40,387 bases of DNA from Nitrococcus mobilis (GCA_024102725.1 JAGFJL010000168.1:1-40387); one strand, 5' to 3'. Shown: positions 18,501 through 26,980, counted from the first letter of the stretch. The notes: generated by a model from the sequence alone, not told the origin. A program made the numbers and translations.

Positions 18501-19490
18501 AATGCCGCGTTCGTGCAGGCGAGCGTTCAACCCCTCGTAAAGGGCGCCGAGTCGCATCATTACCGTCTGGCCGAAGATTTTATGGAGCGTTCGAGCGGGT
18601 TTTCGCTCGAGTCTGGCTAGATCCAGCGCAGCCGAGAGGATTTCGCAGACGGCAGCCGGTGCCAGTGGATTGCTGAGCTCGTCCAAGCGGTGGCCTACGA
18701 TATAGGATAGCCGCCGGTTGAGTGCCACGAGTGGGATTGTGAAACGCGTCTCGGCGCGGTTGATCGCATCGGAGCGATTGAGCCAGTCTTCGAATTCGCG
18801 CTCGTCCACCAAGGCCAACTCGTCTACTACCTCGGGGGCCCGCTTCAATGCGCGAGCAGAGCTCGCAGCGGTGAGTTCGGCCAAACGCCGCATCAGCTCA
18901 TCGGCGAACTGCCGGGGCAGGTTGGCTCGGGCATCACGCAGATAACGAAAGCCGCTGTAGTAGGCGTGCTGCTCGTCATTGTTGGCCGCGTTGCTGGCGC
19001 GCTCGAAGAACTGATCGACGGCGTGGTTGACGAACTCCGTGAGGGTTGTGCTGAAAAAGCTTTGTGCTTGCTCTCGACAGAGTTGCAGAGACTCACGTGC
19101 GAGCCGACTCATCGCACGCTCGCCCGAGGTTTGCAGCTCGCTCGCCGGCGATTGATCAGCGGCGATGGCGTGAAAAGCGGTGACCAGTTCCTGTTGGGGC
19201 GTGCTGAGCGCCAGCCCGAGCCCGGCCGAGCTCTCCCGCACGATCCTTCCCGTGACCTCGCGCTCCGTGCCATCCACTGGGTGAGTAAAGCGCACCGCCA
19301 CGCGTTCACCGACCCGCAAGCGATCGACAGTGGAGCGTTGCTTGTCGAATGTGCCGGACTGCGCGGTCAAGAACAGGCCACCGGCACAGAAATCGCGTAT
19401 GGTGACCGGCTGCGCTGGGAAGCCACCGCCGGAAAGGCTGGCATCCCAATACACTGCGTGTCTTTGGTAACTGCGACGTTCCCTGTTCAT
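15594..19490 (-). CDS. PilZ-DUF1631-GGDEF-EAL cyclic-di-GMP signalling protein
   Basis: Started at ATG 19490 (AGGTAAGGGG just upstream), this encodes about 1,298 residues; a longer frame to 19799 would run into the divergent gene. Domains in order: PilZ (about 1-110, with the RSYQR c-di-GMP motif and DFCAGG in place of DxSxxG), a long helical DUF1631 region (about 130-830), GGDEF (intact GGDEF at 951-955) and EAL (motif EIL at 1083-1085, with INLSG, EVTETA, DDFGSG, LKVDG and AEFVE). GGDEF synthesises and EAL degrades c-di-GMP. The RxxD inhibitory site before GGDEF is absent. The PDE catalytic residues look present, so phosphodiesterase activity is likely. No membrane segment is seen. PilZ probably senses c-di-GMP and DUF1631 may dock partners. 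Confidence 0.92.
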   Translation of the reverse strand: MNRERRSYQRHAVYWDASLSGGGFPAQPVTIRDFCAGGLFLTAQSGTFDKQRSTVDRLRVGERVAVRFTHPVDGTEREVTGRIVRESSAGLGLALSTPQQELVTAFHAIAADQSPASELQTSGERAMSRLARESLQLCREQAQSFFSTTLTEFVNHAVDQFFERASNAANNDEQHAYYSGFRYLRDARANLPRQFADELMRRLAELTAASSARALKRAPEVVDELALVDEREFEDWLNRSDAINRAETRFTIPLVALNRRLSYIVGHRLDELSNPLAPAAVCEILSAALDLARLERKPARTLHKIFGQTVMMRLGALYEGLNARLHERGILPGIENERPEIRVSSPQQAGEPAATHPGLDPDPQACEEAASGSATIPAPQGHQPPWRPYASPAAWDTPAPVIGSSPSRTLPAARELLTARNRLLHRGASRFATAALSTPAPGAPTFASSEVLGAVDHLHATFQEAPGLETDASLMERVMGRLRADDAGGDEKQLAPETHGTVELLDNWFGTLRDDPLNTRFLRDWSGRLAILALRAQLEKGGFLQEDPQPIHHLLNQLDRSGVALAVLRGAEQDRLQRKLEQLLQRALRESREQPEVVREIADEIAALVERPLGRRAVNMQKVLQQCEGTQKLERAKRLVNQEIDKRIAEHMIPRLLLDFIEQGWRNLLVLVNLRSGVDSEQWRRGLAALDRLIAGLGIATARARPIAEPEKVVNYIERQLTAFGRYTPELQTTVGEIRAYLLAVTAQGRAPRPLPMVKARRSNAEEIALTAKIKPYWLGQAKLLSVGDWVFFAGKEGTPEPLRLQWVSEERTQFVFVNRSGIKAKDIGLAELAQLLEVASAGLTEDMDMPLTERQWQKKLQDLHDELVRFATHDPLTGCLNRKALQKALEQLPSGREARNQWRALLYFALDGFKVINSTLGHEAGDELLQQVADQLRESIAERGCVARMGGDEFAVLLEHCSANEARTLAEQQRLALYERRFARDGESLTVSASIGVVPFTLESRSPKELLKDADEACLAAKNAGGNQLHMLTPDDRELEQLRRSMAQAAQVDKALETRKLRLRCQRIQPIADDPALRPFYEILIAILGPTDHLIPPKDFIPAAERFGRMPAVDRWVIREVLEWCAHNGAALTALDGFTINLSGPTLNDSDLAGYLRSQFDRTGVSGELLCFEVTETAAVQNLARAADLIREVKELGCRFSLDDFGSGLSSYSYLKNLPVDYLKVDGQFVRDIDRDEADHAMVCSINELGHFLGKRTIAEFVENDTILYQLKDIGLDFAQGYGVGRPVPIEELIEEI

Positions 19491-19730
19491 CCCCTTACCT
19501 CGGGTTCCCCCAACCCTTGGCAGCCACGGCACAAACCGTAGTGCCCCTTCCTTCGGACTGATATTGGATTCTTCCTTAGAACAGCCTGGTAAGCAATGGT
19601 CCGCCAGCTGGAGAAATACTTGATCTTCACCGTCACAACTCACTAGCCTGAAGCATAACCGCGCCACTGGCCTTAGCACGGTCGAGCCTACCGGCCAAGC
19701 TCTCGGCCCAATAACCATCAATAGGGGAAT

Positions 19731-21797
19731 ATGAGCACCAACGGACCATGGCCCAAGCCGCCGCTCGCCCCACAACGAGCGAGCGCCATCACCGCCCACG
19801 GCGAGACTCGAATCGACGAATTCGCCTGGCTACGCGACCGTGCTGATCCGCAGGTCGTTGCCTATCTGGAAGCGGAGAACCGATATACGGCCGCCGTCAT
19901 GGAGCCAGCTCGTGGAATCGGCGAACGCCTCTACGAGGAATTCGTAAGCCGGATCCGCGAAGATGACGAAACGGTACCGGTGCGCCTCGATGCGTACTGG
20001 TATTACACGCGAACCTGCGCCGGTTCTGAGTATCCGCTGCTTTGCCGCCGCTGCGACGCCGCGGCATCGGATGGGGGCGAGGAGGTTATTCTGGATCTCA
20101 ATCGGCTTGCCGCCGAGCGGGAGTATTTTGCCTTGGGCAGCGCGCAGATCAGCCCGGATCATCGCTACCTGGCCTATTCAGAAGACCTCGACGGCAGCGA
20201 GTGCTACACACTGCGTGTCCGTGATCTAGTCGATGGGCGGACGCTCGCGGAGGCTATTGCGCAAACTTCCGGGACAGTGGCTTGGTTCAACGACAGCCAG
20301 ACCTTGATCTACACGCTGCTCGACGAGACGCAACGCCCCTGGCGCGTCATGCGTCATCGCTTAGGTGAGCCCCCGACTGGCGATATCGAGGTGCTGCGCG
20401 AGGAGGATGCCGCCTACTTCGTCAGCGTGGATAAGACCAAGGATCGGCGTTACCTGCTAATCAATTTGGCCAGCAACATCACCAGCGAGGTGTATCTGCT
20501 GGATGCCGACGATACTCAGGCCGGACCGGTTTGTTTTCGGCGGCGAGAGGAGGGCGTCGAATACTCGCTCGAGCACCGAGCCGGTGAATTCTTCGTTCTG
20601 ACCAATCGCTCTGCCGTCAACTTCCAGCTCCTGCGGATACCGGCGGATCGCTGCGCCGAAGAATCCTCATGGCAAACGTTCGTCGCTCACCGCGATCACG
20701 TGAAGCTCGAGGACTTCGAGGTATTCGAGCATCATCTGGCACTGCTGACCCGCGAGGCCGGCGTGGGCCGGGTTTGGGTCTGTGATCTCGCAACCAACGC
20801 CTGGTCTGCGGTTGCCTTCGGTGAACGGCTCTACGCCGTGGATTTCGATGACAATCCCACTTTCAAGACCGACCGCCTGCGGTTGCTGTACAGCTCGTTG
20901 GTCACGCCCCCACGGGTTTACGACTACGATATGGCGCAAGCCAAGCTGCACCTGCTCAAGCAACGCGAGATCCCGTGCGGCTATGAGCCAGCGCATTATC
21001 GCAGTGAGCGTTTGTGGGCCCGTTCAGCCGATGGCGTGCCGGTGCCGATCTCGATCGTTCGCCATCGTGATACGCCGCTCGATGGCTCGGCTCGTTGCCT
21101 TCTCTACGGCTATGGCAGCTATGGCATCTGCACCGAGCCGGCGTTTTCGAGCAGCCGCATCAGTCTGCTGGAGCGTGGCTTCATCTACGCGATTGCTCAC
21201 ATCCGTGGCGGGGGCGAATTGGGCGAGCATTGGAAAAACGCCGGCAAATTGTTGAGCAAACCCAATAGCTTCGCGGATTTCATTGCCTGTGCACAGCTGC
21301 TGATCGATGCTCAGTATACGCGCGCCGCGCGCCTCGCCGCGATGGGGGGTAGCGCCGGCGGCTTGCTCATCGGTGCGGCCGTCAACAGCCGCCCGGATTT
21401 ATTCCGGGCCGCCGTGGCCGAAATGCCTTTCGTCGATGTTCTCAATACGATGGCGGATCCTTCTCTGCCGCTCACCGTGATCGAATACGACGAGTGGGGT
21501 GATCCCACCGAGCGGCATTACTACGAGACCATTCGAGATTATGCGCCGTACGAGAACGTACGCCCGCAGCGTTATCCGGATATGCTCGTCATCGCCGGCT
21601 GGAACGATCCCCGCGTTCACTACTGGGAACCCGCCAAATGGGTGGCGCGACTGCGTAGTCGCGCCACCGGCGGTTTGCTTCTTCTGAAAACCGATATGGA
21701 GGTTGGCCATAGCGGTGCTCATGGGCGGTATCAGGCGCTCAAAGAGCTGGCTTTCGTCTTTTCCTTCATCTTGCTGCGCCTTGATCTCAGCGAATAG
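19731..21797 (+). CDS. ptrB: Oligopeptidase B (S9A prolyl-oligopeptidase family)
   Basis: The 688-residue serine peptidase matches oligopeptidase B in length. The N-terminal two thirds form the beta-propeller (for example FALGSAQISPDHRYLAYSED), and the C-terminal alpha/beta-hydrolase carries RGGGELGEHWKNAG, the nucleophile Ser541 in GGSAGG, Asp626 in WNDPRVHYWEPAKW and His660 in GHSGAHGRY. The family cuts short peptides after Arg or Lys in the cytoplasm. No signal peptide is present. The ribosome site AGGGGAAT precedes ATG 19731. It is divergent from the c-di-GMP gene, with 240 bases between the two starts. Confidence 0.94.
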   Translation: MSTNGPWPKPPLAPQRASAITAHGETRIDEFAWLRDRADPQVVAYLEAENRYTAAVMEPARGIGERLYEEFVSRIREDDETVPVRLDAYWYYTRTCAGSEYPLLCRRCDAAASDGGEEVILDLNRLAAEREYFALGSAQISPDHRYLAYSEDLDGSECYTLRVRDLVDGRTLAEAIAQTSGTVAWFNDSQTLIYTLLDETQRPWRVMRHRLGEPPTGDIEVLREEDAAYFVSVDKTKDRRYLLINLASNITSEVYLLDADDTQAGPVCFRRREEGVEYSLEHRAGEFFVLTNRSAVNFQLLRIPADRCAEESSWQTFVAHRDHVKLEDFEVFEHHLALLTREAGVGRVWVCDLATNAWSAVAFGERLYAVDFDDNPTFKTDRLRLLYSSLVTPPRVYDYDMAQAKLHLLKQREIPCGYEPAHYRSERLWARSADGVPVPISIVRHRDTPLDGSARCLLYGYGSYGICTEPAFSSSRISLLERGFIYAIAHIRGGGELGEHWKNAGKLLSKPNSFADFIACAQLLIDAQYTRAARLAAMGGSAGGLLIGAAVNSRPDLFRAAVAEMPFVDVLNTMADPSLPLTVIEYDEWGDPTERHYYETIRDYAPYENVRPQRYPDMLVIAGWNDPRVHYWEPAKWVARLRSRATGGLLLLKTDMEVGHSGAHGRYQALKELAFVFSFILLRLDLSE

Positions 21798-21811
21798 GAG
21801 TCGCCTCCTCA

Positions 21812-21883
21812 TGAAATTCCCGTCATGCTGAGCCCTTCGCCTGCGCTCAGGAGAACCTTGTCGAAGCATGAACGGAATTTTCC
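21812..21883. repeat. REP/MITE-like palindromic element between convergent genes
   Basis: Imperfect terminal inverted repeats GAAATTCCCGTCATGC (about 21813-21828) and GCATGAACGGAATTTT (about 21866-21881) enclose nested inverted segments (CTGAGC/GCTCAG and CTTCG/CGAAG). Sequences of this style recur as dispersed intergenic palindromes in many proteobacterial genomes. It fills the 99-base gap between oligopeptidase B and the phasin-like gene, so it may also end transcription from both sides. Confidence 0.65.
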
Positions 21884-21896
21884 AGAGTTTCCCACG

Positions 21897-22463
21897 CTAA
21901 GGAGACGAACTCGCCGCCTCCCGTGAACCCGCCTTGCTGGAACCGCTCCGCGGTTTGCCGGCAGCTGCCTCGGCAGGGGGTTGTGACACGGCTTTGCTCG
22001 CGCTGTCGAACTCCCGGCCCACTTGCCGTTGAACTTCGAACAGCTCATCGGCGACTTGCTGCCAAGCGGTAAAGAGTCGTTGCGGCGTTTGCATGGATTC
22101 GGTCAGGTTTCCGAGGCGTGCAACATCGAGCCGTTCAGCGTTGTCGAACCAAACCTGCCAGAGCCGCGACCGGGTGTTGATACCGGCCTCCATGAGCGCC
22201 GCCGACACCCGCGATATTTCGCCGCCAAGTCCCTCGCGCGGACCATGATCCCGGATTTCGCCCACCCAGCGCTGTTCGAGTTGCAGCATCTCCTCGATGG
22301 CTTTCCGAAACCCTTTGATTTGGCTGTGATAAGTCTCATCGAGCGCGGAAGAGCCCTGGAGCATACGCGGTGGGCCTTCGAGCCAAATTTTCCACAGTTC
22401 GGTATTCAAGGCAGTCAACTGCCCGAACAAGTCTGTGCTACTCGTCGCTGTCGTGCTGCTCAT
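21897..22463 (-). CDS. Phasin-like helical protein
   Basis: Started at ATG 22463 behind an excellent GGAGGT site, this is 188 residues. It is almost entirely amphipathic helix with regularly spaced Trp and Leu (LNTELWKIWLEGP, LWQVWFDNAERL, LFTAWQQVADEL) and ends in an Ala/Ser/Lys-rich low-complexity tail. This is the general shape of phasins and of PhaE-type polyester-synthase subunits, which coat or help build polyhydroxyalkanoate granules. No phaC, phaA or phaB gene lies nearby, so the assignment rests on shape only. An AT-rich upstream region probably contains its promoter. Confidence 0.5.
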   Translation of the reverse strand: MSSTTATSSTDLFGQLTALNTELWKIWLEGPPRMLQGSSALDETYHSQIKGFRKAIEEMLQLEQRWVGEIRDHGPREGLGGEISRVSAALMEAGINTRSRLWQVWFDNAERLDVARLGNLTESMQTPQRLFTAWQQVADELFEVQRQVGREFDSASKAVSQPPAEAAAGKPRSGSSKAGSREAASSSP

Positions 22464-22833
22464 GGCGACCTCCGATTGTCGTTTGAGAACTCGCAATAAA
22501 ACCCCCGGGTCACGCTTTAGCCCGCTTCGTAGCATGTGTAATACAGCATGGCTCTAGCGAATGCGGAACTCAAGTAATTGACTTAAAAAAATATTTTTAT
22601 TTTATATTAGTGTACGGGTTCGCAATTCATGCCGTGCAGCCGATCACATCATGCGTTGAAGCAGTGCTGCCTATTATAGCTATCTATAGCTTGCCGGTGA
22701 GTGTAGCGGGTATTTATTAAATGCGCATAATGTATATTATGTTAAATATAGTGCCGTTCGGCTCCAAAATAATAAAACGCAGGCTTGAAATATCGGATAC
22801 CTTAAGACCATTAAGTGACCGTTCCCGGCGGAT
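22464..22833. other. AT-rich gap of 370 bases with promoter-like sequences
   Basis: The stretch 22565-22790 is far richer in A and T than its surroundings. On the plus strand TTGACT (22578-22583), a 17-base spacer and TTTATA (22601-22606) look like a sigma70 promoter, but no plus-strand gene follows until 23670. The same A/T tract could serve the minus-strand phasin-like gene. I see no coding sequence here; a small RNA is possible but not supported by a clear fold. Confidence 0.4.
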
Positions 22834-23412
22834 TCAGTGCCGGGGTTGTCCGTCGCCGTTTCCCACGCGCCCAAGGCGGATTCCAGTGGCGATCTGATGA
22901 GCTTGTTCACGAGCGGCCGCTGAAATGGGTCCGCGTTGCGGGGAGAGAATGTGCACAAAACAGTCTTCCAAAGTAATACCAGGCAGCGCCGTGACGGCAT
23001 CGAAATGCACCGTCGCACCCTCGCGCCGGACGTTTTCCAAGCGGGTAGCCTCACCAAGCAGGCGATGGCTTGCGGAAACCATCAGGACTTCACTGTGATC
23101 CGAAGAACTGGTGGCTGGTTCATCAAGGTCAATGCTGTCGAGATCAGTGGGCATCGAGATCCATGTGTTCACTGCCAAAGTAACCATGACCGCATCCAAC
23201 TCGTCGGCAATGCCGCGAATCACTTCTGCTATGAGCTCACGATCTTCCGGCTTTTCCGGTATGGCGAGTCCGAACACCGTGAACCCACTGTCATTATCCG
23301 GATGCAGGGTGGCCAGCATGCCATTGAGATTACCTTGTTCTCGGATCATGCGTCGCGCCGTGTCAACCGCACGCTCGATCGATGCGCTCATCCGTTCTTG
23401 GTTCCACTCCAT
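22834..23412 (-). CDS. Hypothetical protein, possibly alpha/beta
   Basis: Started at ATG 23412 (AGAGGTGG site, 4-base spacing), this encodes 192 residues. An N-terminal helix rich in Arg and Glu (ERMSASIERAVDTARRMI) is followed by alternating strands and helices (GFTVFGLAI, AVMVTLAVNTWISMP), a Ser/Asp-rich linker, and a second part containing EVLMVSASHRLLGEATRL and ITLEDCFVHILSPQRGPISAAAREQA. There is no signal peptide or membrane segment. I do not recognise the family and no catalytic signature stands out. Both flanking gaps look like regulatory DNA, so it is probably transcribed alone. Confidence 0.6.
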   Translation of the reverse strand: MEWNQERMSASIERAVDTARRMIREQGNLNGMLATLHPDNDSGFTVFGLAIPEKPEDRELIAEVIRGIADELDAVMVTLAVNTWISMPTDLDSIDLDEPATSSSDHSEVLMVSASHRLLGEATRLENVRREGATVHFDAVTALPGITLEDCFVHILSPQRGPISAAAREQAHQIATGIRLGRVGNGDGQPRH

Positions 23413-23669
23413 CGGGCCACCTCTGGGCAATGGTTTTCAGCATAAACAGGACACCTGCCGGTTATTGCCGAGCATTTCTCATACCATACGGCTCTGGCAT
23501 AGCGGGTGTGCATGTTCTCATCTTTTTTCGTCACCAGCACCGCACATCATGCAGAGGTGCCTGACACAGGCTCTCAATACCGGGCGAACGCCTGCGCTCA
23601 AATGATACGCTATTTGTATTGGTTCTTTTATTTTGCTGCGGCTCGTTGATAAGCTCAGGAGGCCTGTAT

Positions 23670-24257
23670 ATGGGGCTGCCACTTCGCGACACTGAGCGAC
23701 ACACATATGCCGAATACCGACGCTGGACAGACGGTATCCGCTATGAGCTCATCGACGGGCTCGCCTATGCAATGGTCCCTTCGCCATCGCGCGCTCATCA
23801 AACGCTGGTGGTCGAGCTGACTCGCCAGATCGCCAATACGCTTGAGAACGATCCGTGCCATGTCTATAGCGCGCCATTCGATGTGCGCCTTCCCAAGGCC
23901 GCAGACTCAACTGATCAACAAATTGATACGGTGGTTCAGCCCGACATCGTTATGGTCTGCGATGAGCAAAAACTGGATCAAGCCGGTTGTCGCGGCGCAC
24001 CGGATTGGGTGATCGAAGTGGCCTCGCCGGCCACGGCTAGCCATGACCGTGGTGTGAAACGGGATCTCTACGAGCGCAATGGTGTTACAGAATACTGGAT
24101 TGTACATCCGGACGACCGCATCCTCGAAATTTATCGCCTTGGCAAAGAAGGCTATGCGAAGCCCGCAATATGCGAGTTTGTCGACATCGTCGCACCGGCG
24201 GCGCACCCGCGGATGAAGATTAACCTGGCTCGTCTGCGCGAGGTTCTTGAGCGCTAA
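23670..24257 (+). CDS. Uma2-family (DUF820) PD-(D/E)XK nuclease-like protein
   Basis: The 195-residue protein starts at ATG 23670 behind a near-perfect AGGAGG (23657-23662). It shows the Uma2 pattern: TYAEYRRWTDG and YELIDG at the front, HQTLVVELTRQIA, VVQPDIVMVCDE (catalytic Asp), PDWVIEVASPATASHDRG (catalytic Glu) with a following Lys in VKRDLYERNGV, then EYWIVHPDDRILEIYRL. The fold is that of restriction endonucleases, but cellular roles are largely unknown; Uma2 genes are abundant in cyanobacteria and scattered in other bacteria, which hints at lateral transfer. It converges with the MFS transporter gene. Confidence 0.9.
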   Translation: MGLPLRDTERHTYAEYRRWTDGIRYELIDGLAYAMVPSPSRAHQTLVVELTRQIANTLENDPCHVYSAPFDVRLPKAADSTDQQIDTVVQPDIVMVCDEQKLDQAGCRGAPDWVIEVASPATASHDRGVKRDLYERNGVTEYWIVHPDDRILEIYRLGKEGYAKPAICEFVDIVAPAAHPRMKINLARLREVLER

Positions 24258-24273
24258 CGTTATCTTATTCAGA

Positions 24274-24293
24274 CATGACCAGGGCCCGTCATG
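24274..24293. terminator. Hairpin between the convergent Uma2 and MFS genes
   Basis: CATGAC (24274-24279) and GTCATG (24288-24293) are perfect 6-base arms around an 8-base loop, in the 41-base gap between two convergent genes. No T run follows on either strand, so termination here is a guess from position. Confidence 0.3.
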
Positions 24294-24298
24294 GCTGG

Positions 24299-25663
24299 TC
24301 ACTCGGGCTCGTAAGGCGCTGGCCGCCGCGAGCCATGCAGTGCCTTGGCGCCCGCCAGCGGTAAGCCAGCCGTCTCCCGAATAAGCAATATAGGTATGAT
24401 CGCGATCGCTGCCGCCCCCATCAGATAATAAGCCGGTATATAATTGCTGTCCGAGAGCGAGATGAGATAGGTGATCATGAACGGCGCGGTGCCGCCGAAG
24501 AGCGAAGTGGACAGATTATAAGAGATCGTAAACCCGCCGTTGCGCACCCGCGTGAAGAATATCGCCGGCAGGGTCGCCGGCAACGTGCCCGAAAGCAGCA
24601 CCACGAAGAAGCCAACGATGGCCAGACCGACGAACTCCATGCCGGTACCGCCCTGCATCAGGGCGAAGGCAGGATACGAGAAAAACAATAACCCGAGGCA
24701 CGCTACGATCAAAACCGGCCTGCGCCCGATGCGATCGGAGAGGCGGCCGATGAACGTCAGCAAAACCATCATGCCCAACAGCACCCCGAGCGAGAGCAGC
24801 AAGGATTGCAACTCGCTGGTGTTCAAGCGCGTGGTGAGATAGCTCGGCATGTACTTGAGCACGGTGTAGTAAGCCACGTTCCAAACGAGCACCACACCAA
24901 TGCACAACAGCAGCGAGCGCCAATGCTCCGTTACCATCTCGCGCAGCGGCGCTTGCGCCACCTCCCCCGCCTCTTGCGCCTGTTTGAAGGCCGGACTGTC
25001 TTCGAGCTTGAGCCGCAGGTACAAACCGAAGAGGCCCATCGGCGCGGCCATAAGGAACGGGATGCGCCAACCCCACGCCAGCATAGCCTCACTCGATAGC
25101 GATGCGGCGAGCACGGCGGCTAGGATCGCGGCCAATGCATACCCTCCCAGAGTACCGAACTCCAACCAACTCGTTAGGATTCCGCGCTGCTCATCCGGGG
25201 CATACTCGGCAATAAACGTTGCGGCGCTACCGTACTCACCGCCAGTGGAAAAGCCTTGTATCAGCCGCAACAAAATCAAGCCGATAGGCGACCAGATGCC
25301 GATGGCTTCGTAGCTTGGCAGCAGCCCCACCGCAAAAGTCGCAGCCGACATCATGAGGATCGTCGTGACCAGCACTCCGCTGCGACCGATCTTGTCGCCC
25401 AGGGGGCCGAAAAACAGACTGCCGAGTGGCCGGGCCAGGAAAGCGACCGCGAAGACGGCGAACGCCGAGAGCAAGGAGGCCGTCGGATCGTGGCTTGGAA
25501 AAAAAACCTGTCCGAGTGTAACAGCGAAATAGCCATAGACTCCGAAATCGAACCACTCCAGCGCGTTGCCAATAGCCGCACCAGCAATGGCCCGATGCAT
25601 GGCGGAGTCGTCGACTTCCAGCCCGTTCATCTCCGCCGTGCGCTCGACTTCAAAGGCGCTCAC
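24299..25663 (-). CDS. MFS transporter of the metabolite:H+ symporter family (ProP-like)
   Basis: The 454-residue inner-membrane protein has about 12 hydrophobic helices and the family signatures: GNALEWFDFGVYGYFA in the first helix, RPLGSLFFGPLGDKIGR (MFS loop 2-3 motif), LRLIQGFSTGGEYGSA in helix 5, and LSDRIGRRPVL in loop 8-9. ProP-type members import proline, glycine betaine or ectoine with protons during osmotic stress; related members carry dicarboxylates such as alpha-ketoglutarate, so the substrate stays open. The C-terminus lacks the coiled coil of E. coli ProP. The start is GTG 25663 with GGAGA upstream. It lies 42 bases after metY on the same strand. Confidence 0.85.
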   Translation of the reverse strand: MSAFEVERTAEMNGLEVDDSAMHRAIAGAAIGNALEWFDFGVYGYFAVTLGQVFFPSHDPTASLLSAFAVFAVAFLARPLGSLFFGPLGDKIGRSGVLVTTILMMSAATFAVGLLPSYEAIGIWSPIGLILLRLIQGFSTGGEYGSAATFIAEYAPDEQRGILTSWLEFGTLGGYALAAILAAVLAASLSSEAMLAWGWRIPFLMAAPMGLFGLYLRLKLEDSPAFKQAQEAGEVAQAPLREMVTEHWRSLLLCIGVVLVWNVAYYTVLKYMPSYLTTRLNTSELQSLLLSLGVLLGMMVLLTFIGRLSDRIGRRPVLIVACLGLLFFSYPAFALMQGGTGMEFVGLAIVGFFVVLLSGTLPATLPAIFFTRVRNGGFTISYNLSTSLFGGTAPFMITYLISLSDSNYIPAYYLMGAAAIAIIPILLIRETAGLPLAGAKALHGSRRPAPYEPE

Positions 25664-25705
25664 TCAGCAAGGTCTCCGGCAGTTAAAGTTCAACTGTGGT
25701 CGCGC

Positions 25706-26980
25706 TTACTTCGCCGCGGCTAGCGCCTGATCGATGTCGGCGAGGATGTCGTCGATGTGCTCAAGACCCATGGACAGCCGCACCAAGTCCCGAGATACAC
25801 CCGCCTTCTCGAGTTCTTCGTCGTTGAGTTGGCGGTGTGTGGTGGTGGCCGGGTGGCAGGCGAGCGATTTGGCATCGCCGATGTTCACCAGCCGCACGAT
25901 GAGCCCGAGCGCGTCGATGAATCTGGCGCCCGCCGCGGCGCCGCCCTTGATACCGAAGCTGAGGATGCCCGAGGCCCGGCCCCCCATGTATTTCTCGGCG
26001 AGCGCATGATCGGGGCTATCCGGCAGACCGGCGTAGTTCACCCAATTCACCTGCGGATGGCTCTGAAGGTGCTCGGCGACCTTCTGTGCATTCTCGCAAT
26101 GACGCTCCATGCGCAATGACAGTGTCTCGATGCCCTGCAGCACCAGGAAAGCGTTGAAGGGGCTCAGCGCGGCCCCGGTGTTGCGCAGCGGCGCCACCCG
26201 CGCCCGACCGATGAAGGCTGCCTCGCCCAACGCCTCCGTATACACCACGCCATGGTAGGAGGGATCCGGCTCGTTGAGCATCCGAAAACGCTCCTTGTGT
26301 TGCGCCCAGGGAAACTTGCCGGAGTCGACGATCACCCCGGCAATGCTGTTGCCATGCCCGCCCATATACTTGGTCAAAGCGTGGACCACGATATCGGCGC
26401 CGTGCTCGATGGGCCGCCACAGATGCGGCGAGGGTACGGTGTTATCGGCGATCAGCGGTACACCGCGAGCGTGCGCGATCCCGGCAACGCGCTCGATGTC
26501 GACGATATTGCCGGCGGGGTTGCCCACGGTTTCGCAGAACACCGCTTTGGTCCGATCGTCGATGCGCGCCGCGATGCCTTCGAAATCGTCCTGAGCGACG
26601 AAACGCGCCTCGAGGCCGCGCCGCGGCAAGCTGTGCGCGAAGAAATTATAGGTGCCGCCGTAGAGCTTGGTGGTGGTGACGAGGTTGTCGCCCGCCTCGG
26701 CAATGGTTTCGATGGCGTATTCGATGGCGGCCATACCCGAGGCGACTGCCAGCGCGGCGACCCCGCCCTCCATTCTCGCCACCCGCTCCTCGAGCACGGC
26801 ATTAGTCGGGTTCATGATACGGGTATAGATGTTGCCCGGTACTTTGAGATCGAAGAGGTCGGCGCCGTGCTGAGTGCTGTCGAAAGCGTAGGAGGTGGTC
26901 TGGTAGATGGGCACGGCCACAGCCTTGGTGGTGGGCTCGGGCTGATAGCCGCCATGGATAGCAATGGTTTCGAGTTTCAC
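25706..26980 (-). CDS. metY: O-acetylhomoserine sulfhydrylase (MetY)
   Basis: The 424-residue PLP enzyme belongs to the Cys/Met metabolism family and has MetY length (MetB and MetC are about 40 residues shorter). Visible motifs are VPIYQTTSYAFDS, YTRIMNPTNAVLEERVARMEGG, ASGMAAIEYAI, CETVGNPAGNIVDI, the PLP lysine K204 in HALTKYMGGHG, and SLACHPATTTHRQL. It makes homocysteine from O-acetylhomoserine and sulfide, the direct sulfhydrylation route to methionine. It starts with GTG at 26980. It sits between the pqi operon and the MFS gene, all on the minus strand. No S-box or SAM-II riboswitch fits in the 68-base leader. Confidence 0.94.
   Translation of the reverse strand: MKLETIAIHGGYQPEPTTKAVAVPIYQTTSYAFDSTQHGADLFDLKVPGNIYTRIMNPTNAVLEERVARMEGGVAALAVASGMAAIEYAIETIAEAGDNLVTTTKLYGGTYNFFAHSLPRRGLEARFVAQDDFEGIAARIDDRTKAVFCETVGNPAGNIVDIERVAGIAHARGVPLIADNTVPSPHLWRPIEHGADIVVHALTKYMGGHGNSIAGVIVDSGKFPWAQHKERFRMLNEPDPSYHGVVYTEALGEAAFIGRARVAPLRNTGAALSPFNAFLVLQGIETLSLRMERHCENAQKVAEHLQSHPQVNWVNYAGLPDSPDHALAEKYMGGRASGILSFGIKGGAAAGARFIDALGLIVRLVNIGDAKSLACHPATTTHRQLNDEELEKAGVSRDLVRLSMGLEHIDDILADIDQALAAAK

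Noticed and set aside
19491..19799. Upstream extension of the PilZ protein by 103 codons
   Set aside because: It would overlap the oligopeptidase B start, and ATG 19490 has its own ribosome site and begins the PilZ motif.
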